DNA of 64,000 nucleotides from Ampelocalamus luodianensis (Eukaryota > Streptophyta > Magnoliopsida > Poales > Poaceae), in the NCBI GenBank assembly GCA_036346255.1, contig JAYEVH010000451.1, positions 496,001-560,000 of the forward strand, given 5' to 3'. The notes under the pieces were generated by a model that was not told the DNA's origin, made no database searches, and worked only from the letters and a program-made list of their open reading frames with translations. Below are positions 44,060 through 57,016 of the stretch, in pieces. A program made the translations under genes and the position numbers. Every line of letters starts with the position of its first letter. The first letter of the stretch is position 1.

Positions 44060-44840
44060 AATCGGAGGCCACACTCACAGTACGCCTGGAAGACAGGGAA
44101 TTGTCCAGCCTCCCCCGACGGCCAGTGTTGCCCAGCCGCTGAAATCCACTTTACGAGTACCTTCTAGGGAATCTTCTCGGCAGCTACCAAGGCATTCATC
44201 TTCGTCGTATCCATCTCCGATTCGGCCCATTCAAAAACGGTTCTGGCCATTTTCTCTCATAAAAAGGAGGTTTGGATTTAGAAAGGCTTCAAGAGAGTAT
44301 ACGATTTTTGCTGGCGGTGGGGAAGGCAAGAACTCGATGAACAGTTGAGGCGAATTGAGGAAAAGGTCAGAACCTTAAAGTCACCCTTGCGGTCAGTTTT
44401 TCTAACCGCACGCTTGAAATGAAACACTGTGGAAGTCCAATGGTTCCCACCACTTCGGCAGTTGTTCCAACAGACAAATTTCTAAGGGTCGATTGAGATT
44501 CTTAAATTTGCCTGTTCGAGAAAACCGAGGCTATCTTTGCACCTCAAGCGAAATTACCTACTTGACTAAGTCTTCTTCTGGCCAAAGGAAGTACTAGTCA
44601 GAAAAGTTTTACTTCCGATCACCATACTATGACCACTTGGTAGTCGTAAAGTCATCTACGACTACTTTGAAGTCGTAAGGTTTCTGACAACTTTCTTGAC
44701 CAAGCATATTTTTGGTCAACTGAAATATAAGTCGAAGAGTTTTTCCTTCGACCATCTTTCTGCGACCACCTCGTGGTCGTAAGGTCATCTACAACTCCTT
44801 TTTTAAGTAAGTTATTTTCACTTCAAGCTGGGGGGCTAGA
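44060..44840 (+). mobile_element. 3' internal region of another Tat-like element
   Basis: Ends in a polypurine tract (AAGCTGGGGGG) just before an LTR at 44841. A minus-strand frame starting at about 44251 (MARTVFEWAESEMDTTKMNA, then ALVAAEKIP, stop) looks like an antisense ORF of the kind found in Tat elements. The region 44630-44815 has repeated TAGTCGTAAGG / CTACGACTAC words. The coding part of the element is absent. Confidence 0.5.
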
Positions 44841-45627
44841 TGACGAGGATCTAACAATCCTCATTTAATTATTTATCTGTAATTCTCATTATGGGTAAAC
44901 ATGACGTCATATGATATTTAAGTATACCCCTTACAGTCATAAGGGAGAAACCAACCGGGTGGTGTAGAACCTTCTACGACTACCCTCATAGTCGTAAGTC
45001 CTCCTACGACTATGACATAATCGTAAGTCCGTCTATGACTACCTCCTGGTCGTAAATTATTCTACGACCAGAATCCAGTCATAAGCCCTTCTACGACTAC
45101 CTCCTGGTCGTAAGCTCTTCAACAACTAGGTTAACCACGATCACCCTGTAATCAATAGAGCTTGCGGCTGAGTGGGTCCAATTGATTAGGGGATTTAAAC
45201 AGTCAAGGTATGTTGTTATTCTCTGGAATAACTGCACATAATACCATGTTATCTCTGACTAGTAACTATCAGGCGACGTGGAGGAATTACTGCTCCGGTG
45301 ATTACTGCTAGCAATGCGCCCATTACAGGAAATGATGAGGCGCCTCTTGACCTGGAGAAACAACAACCTCTGCATCGAACTATATAAAGGCTATAGTCGA
45401 AGATGAAGAGGGGGGTGGAAAAAGAAAGGCGAGACAAGCTTTAGTCTTTTCTACTATTTGTAACCAACATATACAATACAATACACATAGAAGTAGGGTT
45501 GTTATTATATCTAGAGAAGGCCCGAACCTGTATAAAAATCCCTGTGTCTCTTCTGTCTACGTGATCAATTGTGGAGACCCCCCGAATCAAACAATTTTTA
45601 CGTAAGATCGGTTCTAAAACACCGACA
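44841..45627 (+). repeat. LTR (787 bp) of a Tat-like element
   Basis: Starts TGACGAGGATC after a polypurine tract and ends AACACCGACA at 45627. It has a TATA box TATATAAAGG (45381-45390) and an array of CTACGACTAC...GTCGTAAG inverted words at 44960-45120. The flanking 5-mers (CTAGA and GAAAC) do not match, so this is a fragment of a longer insertion, not a simple solo LTR. Confidence 0.65.
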
Positions 45628-48600
45628 GAAACAAAATATGATAAATGAAAATCCAACTTGATGAATTTATACTGGTAACAAAATAGGGAAATTAATTAAG
45701 ACATGTTTGGCAACTTTACCCAACTCAAATAGTAAAACAGAAACTTAGAAGAATTTTACAGAAATATACAGAGATCATGACATTCTGATATAATTACATA
45801 ATAATATACACTAAGTCATAAACCTCCCCTAAAATTTTCATAATTTTTGGACTTATATTTCTATGCCTAAAAATTATCTAAAACCCTTAGCCATTTCTGA
45901 AATTCCAATTCCTTTCACCTCCCACTGACCGGCTGGGCCCACGGTCCAGGCAACTTCCTCCACGCCTGCTCTGCCTAAGCTTGCTGCCATGGCCACGTTG
46001 ACATGCGCTTGCGCCAGCGCAGTTTGCCGCCCACCGGTTTTGGCTGAACCGCCCACAGCTTCGCCCAGCCCATGCCTTGCCCATGCTGCACCGACGCCTT
46101 GCCTATGCCTTGACCCCCGTATCCCGCGCTGCACCGCCCCTACCTTGTCTGCTCGCCTCGGTAGCTCCGAATGCAAATGCCATCGCTTCTCATTGTTTTC
46201 ATCGAGCCCGTGCCTATATAAACCAAGCACTGAGTACATCATCTACTCTTTTCCATCTTCCCTACCTCCCATCTCCATTCCCCTCTGCCCCAAGCTCAAA
46301 ACTAAAGCTTTTCCTTCCGCCGCTCTGAATGCCATGGCCGGTCACCCGGGCCGCCGCTCGCCATTCCGACCGCGTCGATGAACTCCGGCCACCCCCAACG
46401 GCGTCACGCCGTGTTCCACAACCGCGCGCACTCAAGCCCTCAATCAATTTCGGCTTTTATCCAATGGGGAGTCACGCGCCTGCCTCCTTCTCCAAGTCCA
46501 GCCGAATCTGCCTCCACCGTCGCCGCGTCAACTTCGGCGAGCCCAAGCCCGATTCCTTCCTTCGTGAGCATCACTAGACATTCCCCTATCTCCCCGAACC
46601 GCTCACCCGCTCTCTCTTCTTCCCCAGGTCGCCGCCACCGTTGGCCTCCCCGCGCCGCCGCCGGCTCGCGTTGCCAGCCCATCTCCAGCCACCCCGGCTC
46701 CCTCCGACCGCTCCTACGTGCTCCAGGTACCTCACTCATGGCCATGCTCCCTCTATTCTGTCCGTTCTCCTTCTCCGGCACCGTTGCCCTGTCATCACCT
46801 CCACGGCCGGCCGCTGCTCGCATCCTCCCGGCCGCCACAGTGCCGCCGGAGCCACGCCAAGACCACCCTCATGGTTGCCTCCACCCCCCCGGTCCCATTT
46901 TAACCATCGCCACCGTCCCACCGCCGCTCCACCGCCGGCGACCAGTGCCGCCCAAGAGCCTCCTGGCTTCCCCTGTTTGCTCCCTCTCTGAGTCTCTGTC
47001 TGTTCCTTCTCTGTGTAATATGAGCAATTATTTGACAATGGTTAGTTCAGAGGATAGGGGATTAGTGCACTGAGTAGTTAACCTGGGAATGGATACTAGT
47101 TTAGAATTTGCATGTTCATTTAAGGGGTGACATAAGATGAATAGCAGAGATAATTAGAATGCAATTGAGAATAAACAGTGAGCTCATGACCTTGCTAATA
47201 CAAGTAGTTAGAAATGTCCTTGACTCAATTAGCCATTGAACCTTTATCTAACTAGCAGCACAACAGTACAGTCATTGGAAGAAATATTGAACAGGAAGAT
47301 GATTAGAAGAAATTTTGAAATGTCAGTAGAACTCACTGGTAAGACCAACCATCTAATACTAACCAATATTGTGGCTGTCCATTAGCTCACTCAAATGCAT
47401 TATCCAATTTGAAGATAATTTAGTTAGTAGCAGCATTGCAGTTCAGAAAGCATTTTCAGTTGTAAGATAATTGGACAGAGAGCAAAATCTGAGAATGCTT
47501 AGAGATGACAACAGGCTAATGACATTGCTGATGCTAGTACTTAGAAAGGTTATTGATTCAATTAGCCAATTTGAAAGAAATTCAATTAGTGAGATGTTTG
47601 ATTAAACAATACTCCAAATAATCAAACTTCTTCTCAATGTTCAGAATGTCTGTACATGAACAGTAAGGAAGGCTAGGTGCAGTTGCTAGTAGGCCTTAAG
47701 ACTAAATTCTGGATCACTCAAATGTATTAAACATATGGATAGTTGAACTAGTGAGAAGGATAAATAACAATACCTCAATACCAACAAAATCCTTTTGATA
47801 AAATGTACGATCAGAGAAGACAATCTAAGGATATTTAAAGGTAACAGTAGGCCAATGACTTGGATAAAACAAGTAGTTCGAAATTGTATCAATTTGATTA
47901 GCCTTTGGGCAATCATTTAACAATAGCAACAAGTATTGAAGATTAGTTATTCAAAATAAAACATGAACCTACATCAGACAATTGAAAGGTTAACAAAATA
48001 GTCAGTAAGTTAATTGGGCAGTAAGTTAAATGGGCATTGTAATTAGCAAATGCTCCACAGTCAAAGTAAGGGAAGATTATACTGAAGACATTGGACTCAG
48101 TGAATAAAGGTTATATGGGTGTACCAATAGCCATTGAACCAAAAAGAACCAACTAATAGAAATTAGTTATAACATAGATGTTAGATGACATGATTTGGTT
48201 AACCCATAGAGTTTTATCTAACAGAGACAAACCCATCTGAAAAAAAAAAGAAGTTAATCATCAAATGCCCAATTAATCAAGAGAATACTTCAATTAGGGA
48301 AATGCTTACTGAGGAGGATGAGCAATAATACAGATTTGGAATGGGTCAGTAAGATAGTGTCATGGCAATTACCTAAACAAATTGATTAGAAGATATAATG
48401 ATTTATTAACCAATGGCAATTAATCGAAAGGAGTAACACCGATTAGAGAACAAGATTTGATATCTAGATAATACTCAGAGGACAAACTTAAATCATGAAA
48501 TTTCCTTGATAAATAGGAAAATAACAAAAAGAATTATTAACATGAGCGGGACCTTCCATGCAAGTCATGGTAAAGTCATGGTAAGAAATTCTTAATAAAC

Positions 48601-49259
48601 CGGTATCGAGTCAACCACAAATCAAAACGTTAATAACTTTTACACACGAACTCAGAATCAAATGAATCTTTTTGCTAAATTCATATAAAATCACTCTCTG
48701 TAATAATATAAAAAAAATATTGGGATTTTCTTACTGTTGGATTTATTTCTCTATTTTATGTCTTGTTTTTTGGTTCTTTCGAATAGACGTCGAAATTCGC
48801 GAGCAAGATTATCGACGATGAAGCGACCTCACTCTCTGAACAATATAAGCAAGAGCAAGGCAAGCACCCCCTTTGATCATGTTGATCCTAGTATTTTAAT
48901 TACGGTACTTTATTGTGTAAATCCTATTATGCATGCGTGTTCACTCTGGAATGAAAACACCAACTAAGATACCTCAGGTCAACAGGTTGATGGATCTACA
49001 AATGAACTTGGTACTACAACAACTAGATTGCATTGAGTGGATACTAGACAAGATCAATATCGATAAAGTTTAGTAGTGACGATCGGTATGTAACGAGTCC
49101 TCTAGTTTAATTGTTAAGGGTCAAGATGAAACAACAAGCTTGGGTCTAAGTTTTCCAGGAATTGATACGGTGAGGACGATTCTAACGTCTCTCATTGTAC
49201 GCTTTTATCCGTCGTCCACCCATCATCAATCCATTCAACGCATGCCCACACTCCTTGCC
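45628..49259 (+). repeat. Long gypsy-type LTR copy A (truncated)
   Basis: Matches copy B (49260 onward) in several blocks: 45780-45915 with 49440-49590, a GC-rich middle, and 48780-48940 with 52390-52550 (AGCAAGGCAAGCACCCCCTTTGA..., CCTATTATGCATGCGTG). The 5' end is cut by the Tat-like LTR. The GC-rich part (46.0-47.0 kb) yields open frames in several phases that are not genes. 47.1-48.7 kb is AT-rich with no recognisable content. Text after about 48950 does not match copy B. Confidence 0.6.
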
Positions 49260-52200
49260 TGTAACATCCCAAAAATCACCTTTGGGCAAGTGTAATAAAA
49301 AGAAGTGAGGAAATAAAATTTAAGCATATTTCTTTGTGGAAAAACTCATTTGAGCATGTTTTGAAATTTTGCATCAAAACAAGTATTGAACCTATATGAA
49401 AACAACAATTTGGAGGAATTTTTGAGAAAATAACATAATAGTTAAAATCATGAAAATTTTATACGAGAAACCATACGATGTCAGAAGCCCTCAAAAAAAA
49501 AAAATTATAAATTTTGGAGCCTATTTGGTAGGTTTAAAAATTTGGCAAAGTCTTAGCCTTTTTCTGGAAATTCCAAATTCCATTTGAATTTCCCGTGCGT
49601 CGATGGGCCAAATCTGCCCAACCCAATTCACTCACGCGGCACAACAGCCCACGCCAGCCTCGGCCTCACCCTCTCACTGACATGCTGGCTCCACCTATCA
49701 GCACCCTTCGTCCACCTCGCGTTCGCCTCCGCGCGCCAGCACGCCTCGCCTGCTTCGCCGCTCAGCCATGGAATTCGACCACCGCCCATAGTTTTCACGT
49801 TCACTTGCCCCCATCACGTCCGCCTGCTCCACACCCATGCTAGCAACCCGTTGACGATCCCTTTTCCCGCGCTGACGAAGAGACCAGAGCGTGCCAGCGA
49901 TTTTCTCGCAGCGGCCGTATTTTCTCGTCGTGAATCTCACGCGCTACTCGCTGCTATGTAAGCCTCCGAGCGCGTCACTATCTCTCTAGCTCGCCCCTCG
50001 TTCCATCTCGTGCTTTCTCCGAGCTTCTAGTTCTCTGAATCGCCGAGAACGAGTGCATCGTTCTCGACACCGGTGAGCAAGCTTCCCACCGTCGTAGCCA
50101 TGGTAATTAAGGCGCCGCAGGCGCCGCCTGCCGGTAGGCGTCGCCGAGGCTGGCGCGTCGCCCCGCTTACCGCCGCCGTCGCTTGTTGCCGCTCGCCGCT
50201 CGCGGCGACGTTGGAGAGCCGATCCGGGCGGAGGCGGAGTAGAGGAGGCCCCGTGCGCCGGATCTGGGCGGGAGAGACCTCGGGGTGACGTCGAGGAGCT
50301 GGAGCCGGGCAGGAGGGGGAGCACGGGACGCCCGGCGACGCATCGGGGTGGCAGGGGAGGTCTAGAGGGCGCGGGAGCAGGAAAGCCTCCCTGAGTGGAG
50401 AGCTCTCGCGAGGATCTGCGCCACCGGTCTAGGGAAGGGAGGAGGACAGAGAGAGCGAGGACTGCGCCACGGCTAGGGAAGGGAGGAGGACGGAAGGGCG
50501 AGGATCTACGCCGTCGTCGGGGTAGGGAAGGGGAGGAGGAGGATGCACCGCCGGGGTCTTCAGGCTTTGATATATAGGGTTGAGAAGTCCTCACGCATGA
50601 ACAGCTTGGGCTTGGGCGGAATGGGTGATGGGTCTGGACTTGGGCCGAATGGGTGATGGGTCACGAACTTGAGGTTAGTCTTTTCTTTTGCTTTTCTTTG
50701 TTCTCGCTCTTCTTCTTACACATCTGTCGCTCTTCTTCTTCTTTCACACCTCCGGATCTTCCTCCGCCCGTGGCGCCTTAAGAGTGTGTAAGGCGTCGCC
50801 TCGCCTCGCGCCTTAACGCTTAAAAGGTGTGAGGGAGGTGGGTCGCCTCGCCTCGCCTTACCGCCTTAATAACCATGGTCGTAGCCTCGGGTGAGCTTCC
50901 TTGCCTGCAACACGTTCATCATCACGTGCCTCTCACCCTACTCATCCTTTTCGTTTGCTCAATGTAGCTCAGGGGGCCATGTAGCACCGAAACACCATCG
51001 TCTCCTCCAACTCCGACGCGTGCACCCGATTTGTGCTGTTGCGTCCTCACCTTTCTAGAAGCTTTGGACCTCTTCTGATCACATCATCACATGTTCCATA
51101 CCTCTTTTATGCATTCCCCTTACTCAACGCAGGCATGATCGCCAGGAATTCGAGCTTCACCGTCGTCTTTCTCTCTCACGGCCGCCACCGCCATTTTCAA
51201 TCTACCTTGATGCCCGATGAGTCTCGGTCCAATTCCTTGCATCCACACCATCTTTAGGACCTCAGGAATCTAACATGCCGCTTCTTGTAGCACCTCCATC
51301 GCCGTAGAGTCTCCTCAGCGTCGCCACTGTTCAACGTCGCAAAGCTACTTAGGCCATCCCCTGACGCCATCAAGGGCACCCTTAGTGAGCTTCTAGTAGT
51401 CCCCTAGTGCTTTTACACCTGTTGAATCCGTAGATTAGCTAGAGTAGCACAGACTACACTGTGGCCGCCCATGGCGCTGCCACAGGAAGCGTTGGCACCA
51501 CCGCTCTGGTGACCATTGGTCCCCGAGCAGCCGCTTGTAGTATTGTAGTTTCCTCCTAAAGCCTAAGCGCACCATCTTTCGCCGCCGATTTGCTCCATGC
51601 ACGAAAACCATTTCGGACCAGAGGCACTGCGTCGCTTCTCATCGGCGTAGTGTCGCCTCCATTCATCTCTCTGGCCTCCACCACCACCCGGTGGAATTGT
51701 CGTTGAGAGAGGAACCCATTTTGCCTATTCACGAGCTGAGTCACTGCGCTGTTCGCCATCGGCGGGCTTGCCATGGCGCTCGGCTGCACACTTCCGGCTG
51801 CTCTTCTCTCTCTCTCTCTCTCATTCTTTGCCAGTGGGCCCCGTGCGTTTAAGTGTTAATTAGCGTTAAGTAACATAGGTTAAAGATAATAAGTCTATGA
51901 CATGTGGGACCAGCTAAAAACGTAATCGAAAATCTAATTTAAAACATAATTAGAATATGTGTCATTGACATATGGGACCGCTTCTGTTTTATAAATAAAA
52001 TCAAGAAAAATAAAACTATGGGCCACTGATAAGTAGGCCCCACATGTATGTTAATAAATTTAGGGAAAAATGAGAATACCCCTTTTAGCTCAGAGGAAAA
52101 TATGTTTTCTCCATTTGGAAAATGTAAAGCTCAGTAGAACTCAGAGTAAAGTACACTCTCTATTGAAAAGCATAAACCTCAGAGAATACGCTTTCGATGT

Positions 52201-53545
52201 CAGCCTTTTAATTAATTTCTGGAATTTCAAAACCGAAGCAAATTGAAATGCTAATAAATTTTGCATATGAACTCCAAATCAAGTGAATATTTTTTCTAAA
52301 ATCATTCTATATCTGAATATGCAAAATTATTTTAATTTTGTTTCCATTTAAATTATTTTTCTATAATTAATTTGCTTCCGGCTCTTTTTTATTAGACATC
52401 GATACTTCGAACGAAATTTATGACGATACTCCATCCTCTTATTCAGAGCAACCAGAGCAAGACAAGCACCCCCTTTGACCATATTGATCATATTATTTTA
52501 ATTATTGTACTTCTTTTTATAAATCCTATTATGCATGCGTGTATGTTTGATTACAAATTTGCTATGTTACGGGTATTGGTAGTTAAATTCCTATTGAATG
52601 CATGAATCTCCTCATGATATTGATATCCTTATTATTGTAGCCATTATGTTATAGTTTAGACAATAATTGATATCAATTTGGGTAATTCGAGTGCGAATAT
52701 TGCACAAACGCTTAGTCAAGGTCTAGTCTTTACAAAAATTGAAATAAAGAATGAAATATTGATCATGATTTGGGAGATTTTGAAATGGTGGCCTAGAGGG
52801 GTTTACCTCTGTTATTTTGTATAAAAATAAAAATAAAAACCTTAGTTTATGACGCGGGTGAGTTATATTATATTATGAGAAGTGTGAGAGGTGTATCTCA
52901 CAACTAGATAGGAGAAATCCTTGCTTTGGTCAATTAAGGACGAAATGCCAATGCCACCAATCTAATACTAAATGTACAACCACATGTGTCAGTATGGGAT
53001 AGTCTTAGCTAATTAAATCATGCAAACTAGCTTTGCATATTGGTAGACCGCAGTAGTACGAGCATGACCAGGTAGGTTTGCTCAAGGGGCTCCTTTCACC
53101 GAGACTTTAGGCACAAAGCCTTCTGATACAATGGGGAATGCCTCACTTTGACGGGAGGTACTCGGAACCGAAGTGAGGGTTGTCATTTGTTAGGCTAGTG
53201 CAAGGTTAGGATTAGGTGATGTAAAGGCTTCGATGCATGCTCTAGACTACTTACCAAAGGACAGTGAGTAGTGGTATCGACGGATGCCGGATAAAGTAAA
53301 GAATTTGTATTCTGTGGGGTAAAGTTGTACACCTCTGCAGAGTGTTAATCTATTTAAATATCTGTGCTCGTGGTCATGAGCGTGCTTAGTGCAGTCACAT
53401 CGGGTATTGATACGGATCAACCTCTAGATGAGATTAAATCCATGGGTTGCCCGATCTTTCACGATGGAACTCGAAGATCAGTAGTGCGTCATCTTCTCTT
53501 AGCGTTGGATGAGCAGTACCATGCACGTGAACAGTAATATGAAAT
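49260..53545 (+). repeat. Long gypsy-type LTR copy B
   Basis: Starts TGTAACATCCCAAAAATCACC, a Tekay-like LTR start. The 3' part has GTACACCTCTGCAGAGTG (53326 on), the counterpart of words near 43722 and 5345. GC-rich open frames at 49.6-50.6 and 51.0-51.8 kb lie in the LTR 5' half. A GCCTCGCCTCGCCTTA / CGCCTTAA repeat pair sits at 50770-50870, perhaps a small MITE. The right border is uncertain; copia-like LTR text seems to begin near 53545. Confidence 0.6.
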
Positions 53546-53930
53546 AAATCTCCTAGATCCCGAACAAATATGTGTAGCACGAATTACAGGATGCAACTCG
53601 TACTTGGATAAATAAATCGCATACCCGTGCACACACCGGTACACGAATGAGAGAAAAGATCAAACAAGATCAGCACACAAATTCAATCAACAAGATTAAA
53701 TCTGAGTAGCAATCAGAGATATCCTAGATGGAAAACTCTTAAAAACTCACACACACACGATAACAGGGGTAGATCCTCACGGTGACATGCCAAATAACTC
53801 ATAATTTCTGAACTCCCCCACATGGCCGAAGGCCTTTGGCTTTTATAGCCACTAGAAAGCAACCCGTGCCATTTGGCGCGGCTATGGCTGTTGCACACAG
53901 GTGGGAAGGTTCTAACCGAACTTATTTATT
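53546..53930 (-). repeat. Possible copia LTR fragment
   Basis: On the minus strand there is a TATA box (GGCTATAAAAG, around 53837-53847) in a setting that resembles a copia LTR promoter, with a leader running leftwards. If so, it could be the 5' LTR of the copia element whose gag starts at 42029, separated by the gypsy fragments. I could not define TG/CA ends or a primer-binding site. Confidence 0.35.
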
Positions 53931-55562
53931 TTTGAACATTAGGATTTGACGTGCCATAGCGTATAAGACAAATCTTCAGAAAACAAAAGATGCATATAAC
54001 AAATATCAACAGAACATAATTAATAAAGTAATTTAAGATATAGTGACATGCTTGAGCAGCACGTCTCTCATTTTAGGGATACAAAATCTACATCTCACAA
54101 CTGATTATATAACTAATAATAATTTTAGATGTAGTGTCATGTTGGACCATCATATATACCTCTCATTTTATGGGGAGGAAACAATATTTACCAAAATATT
54201 AGTCCTCTTATCTACAAATAACAAAAGAAAAGGCATCAACCTAACTAATTCAAAGCACAAGTTATGATAGAAATTTACCATGAACCTGACTGGTTCAAAG
54301 CACAAAACGCGTGAAAAAATTTGGCGAAGGGCCTATTTGGAACATAGGATTTTCACAGGAATTCAATAGGAACCAGTTCATTTTTTGTAGGAACTTAGAA
54401 ATTTTCACCAGTTCAAACGGGGCATAAATATGTGGGATCCTACAAAGATACTTGAATTTCAGATTGCAACATCCATTTAAATGCAACTGAATAACAAAAA
54501 AACCTTTCGTAGCTAATGTCGTACCAATTGCATCAATAGGATTAAGAACAACTATAAAGAGATGCATAATTCTTTGTATAACAGAAGCATTCTCGCTTTG
54601 GGTATACCAGAAACTTCAACTTTTAACACAATCCCGATAGCATGGCATGTGCAATTAATCTCGAGAGTCCGAACTATATTCATAGCTAAAATCAAGACAA
54701 AACCAACTCATACCACTTTATTATTATGGATATCATCTTACAACTACAATGATAACTATGAATTAATCTTTCGTCACCACGAACAGATCTGTGCTCCACT
54801 CACCAGATTACCCCCTCCCCTCTCTATAAAACCAAGAACCAAGCACAAGTAAAATTGACAGGTTAGTGAAGAGGCCCAAAAAAATACAGAATTACATTTA
54901 CAGGGATCTGAAGATCTTAGAGATGTGACCGTGCTATGCGTGAGCCTAGAGGGGAAAAAATGAGGCACAGATCAAAACTACACTACAGCCTAAACACAGC
55001 GAAACACCCTCACTGAGCTTCTTGCTTATGGTTTCCACTTATTGTCTTTGTTGCTTGCAGACATCCCTCAACCTCCTCGTGGGCGTGAGCCTAGAGGGGA
55101 AAAAATGAGGCACAGATCAAAACTACACTACAGTCTAAACACAGCGAAACACCCTCACTGAGCTTCTTGCTTATGGTTTCCACTTATTGTCTTTGTTGCT
55201 TGCAGACATCCCTCAACCTCCTCGTGGGCCAGCTCAGTTTATTGCCAATTTGTAGGCAATAATAATGCATCTTGCTTATGCCTGACAATGCTCTAAACAC
55301 GAAATTCTACAGAAGTGCAAGAGCATCTTCACTGTACCTCTGTAAATCCACTCCTTGGCATCTTCATGTAAAGCTGTCCACAAGCTGGCACGTCAGTCTG
55401 CAAAAGACTTAGTTTCAGCTTCATCATATGAGTCGGTGTTCGTGTACTTCAACAGAACTCAGGATAGGTGCAAGGCCACAGCTGAGCGGCAAAGAATAGA
55501 ACCATATGCCCACCGTATTTGAGCTAGTTGAAGAAATACGAAGCCTCAAGGACATCTTCAGA
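53931..55562. other. Intergenic repeats, including a 145-bp tandem duplication
   Basis: No gene seen. 54030-54175 holds two diverged copies, about 90 bp apart, of ATAGTGACATG...CTCTCATTTTA. 54325-54427 has MITE-like ends (GGGCCTATTTGGAAC and, complemented, TGCCCCGTTTGAAC). 54939-55083 and 55084-55229 are a 145-bp direct tandem duplication with a single clear difference (CAGCCTAAAC against CAGTCTAAAC). Confidence 0.7.
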
Positions 55563-55631
55563 TCAAAATCTCCCCTCTGGCAATGGTGGAAATCTTAATG
55601 TAGGGAAAGATTTCTCAAAGCTCTCTAACAA
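55563..55631 (-). other. Possible terminal exon, unknown gene
   Basis: On the minus strand, TTTTGATGCAG is a plausible splice acceptor, followed by a frame reading LLESFEKSFPTLRFPPLPEG and a stop at 55563. I do not recognise the protein. It lies 1.4 kb downstream of the HPPD-like exon's splice donor on the same strand, but does not resemble HPPD exon 2. It could be chance. Confidence 0.25.
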
Positions 55632-57016
55632 CTGCATCAAAATTACTGTCAGTTCAGAAACTCAATGCATAACCTGTTACTGATACTTGCTATGGAACAA
55701 TTTGGAACAACACAGAAAAATAACAAATCTCGAGGTAAAGTACGGAAATGATGCACTTCAAAAACAAACTGTTATGATAGGTAAATTGCCACTATAGTCA
55801 TCATACATATAAGAAATAAGGATTCATGAATTCTTCACTCACTAAGACAAAGGAAATGTATCATAAGGTAAAATTATGAGCAGCCAAAAAAATCCCTCTA
55901 TGCACACACATCAAGTACTACTGTGGTAATGAACAGATGCCAATCTGATAAATCAAACTAAAAAGACTACGATCAGTTCCCCCAGGAAATGCGCCAGTTC
56001 GTCACAATCAATCTTCGAAAAAGTCGAGGAAAAAGAAATGCCGGCGGACTCAACATCTAATTTTTAGAGTGCGCCCGGCCGCCCTAGTGCATTGCTCGGC
56101 TGGAACTGGAAGAGTAGATTAGGCTCAAGATAAAGGGATCGAAGAGGAGGAAAAACAAAGCGAAGCAAAGTGGGCGTGCATATCTATCAATCTGTTAGGG
56201 AGTAGTAAAAACTGTAAAATTTGCATGCATTAAGAAATGAAGTATTACTATCAAACGTCAAAAGGCAAGCGGTAGTAGGTTGGAGTACATCTCTCGATTG
56301 TTCTCACTATGGATTGATCCACCAAATTCCAAATGGGAGAAATCAAGATTGGGGGTCTTTTCATCTTCCTACGGTTATTGTTGAAAAAAGAAATAATCTT
56401 ACTACGATAATCACTAAAAAAAGAATAGACGAACTCATTCATCATGAATCAGGGGAAAATAATTAAGAAATTACTGAATTAGAACACAAATACTGCCTCC
56501 TGAACCTAAAGTTTCGTTGATTACTCCGATGTTGTTACCAATAGCCTTGCTGATTTATGCTCATGGAGTTGGCAAAAAGCGCTAAGCATTGCTCTAGATC
56601 TATACATCAAAATGAAAGTGCGAATAACCATCTATGATAATCTGTGTATTACAGCATGCCACCAAATCACCAATTGGGAACTGGGATACTCTTGCAAGAA
56701 GCAATATATATTTGCTTTTTCACTATGCACATGGATATGTATTCCCTTTAGTTGCCAGTCTTTTTCTTTCTTTCTTGGAGACGCTGGCATAGTCTTCACA
56801 AAGATGCATCATGTATTGAGACAAATTTTTCAATAGGATCATGGCACTCACTATCATATGACTCATGTATCCTAATGTTTGATACCTTTCTGCACCACCC
56901 CCATGCAATCAGCCCATTAGCTGACTACAAATCTGAAACTGTTAGAGCATTCATCTACGTGCATCATGTAATGTAGAACCCAAATCATAGTGGAAACGCT
57001 GAAAAAGGTCTCATTT
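55632..57016. other. Region between the possible exon and the HPPD-like exon
   Basis: AT-rich. An 81-codon plus-strand frame at 56221-56466 (VGWSTSLDCSHYGLIHQIPN, then VIVEKRNNLTTIITKKRIDE) has a base composition like organellar DNA and may be an organelle-derived insert, but I cannot match it to a known gene. No HPPD exon 2 is found. Confidence 0.35.

Noticed and set aside
46378..47073. A 231-codon Pro/Ser-rich open frame.
   Set aside because: It lies in the GC-rich part of an LTR copy, with overlapping open frames on both strands and no domain.
49986..50594. A 202-codon minus-strand frame.
   Set aside because: Low-complexity Arg/Pro/Ser text in the LTR 5' half, with open frames also on the other strand.
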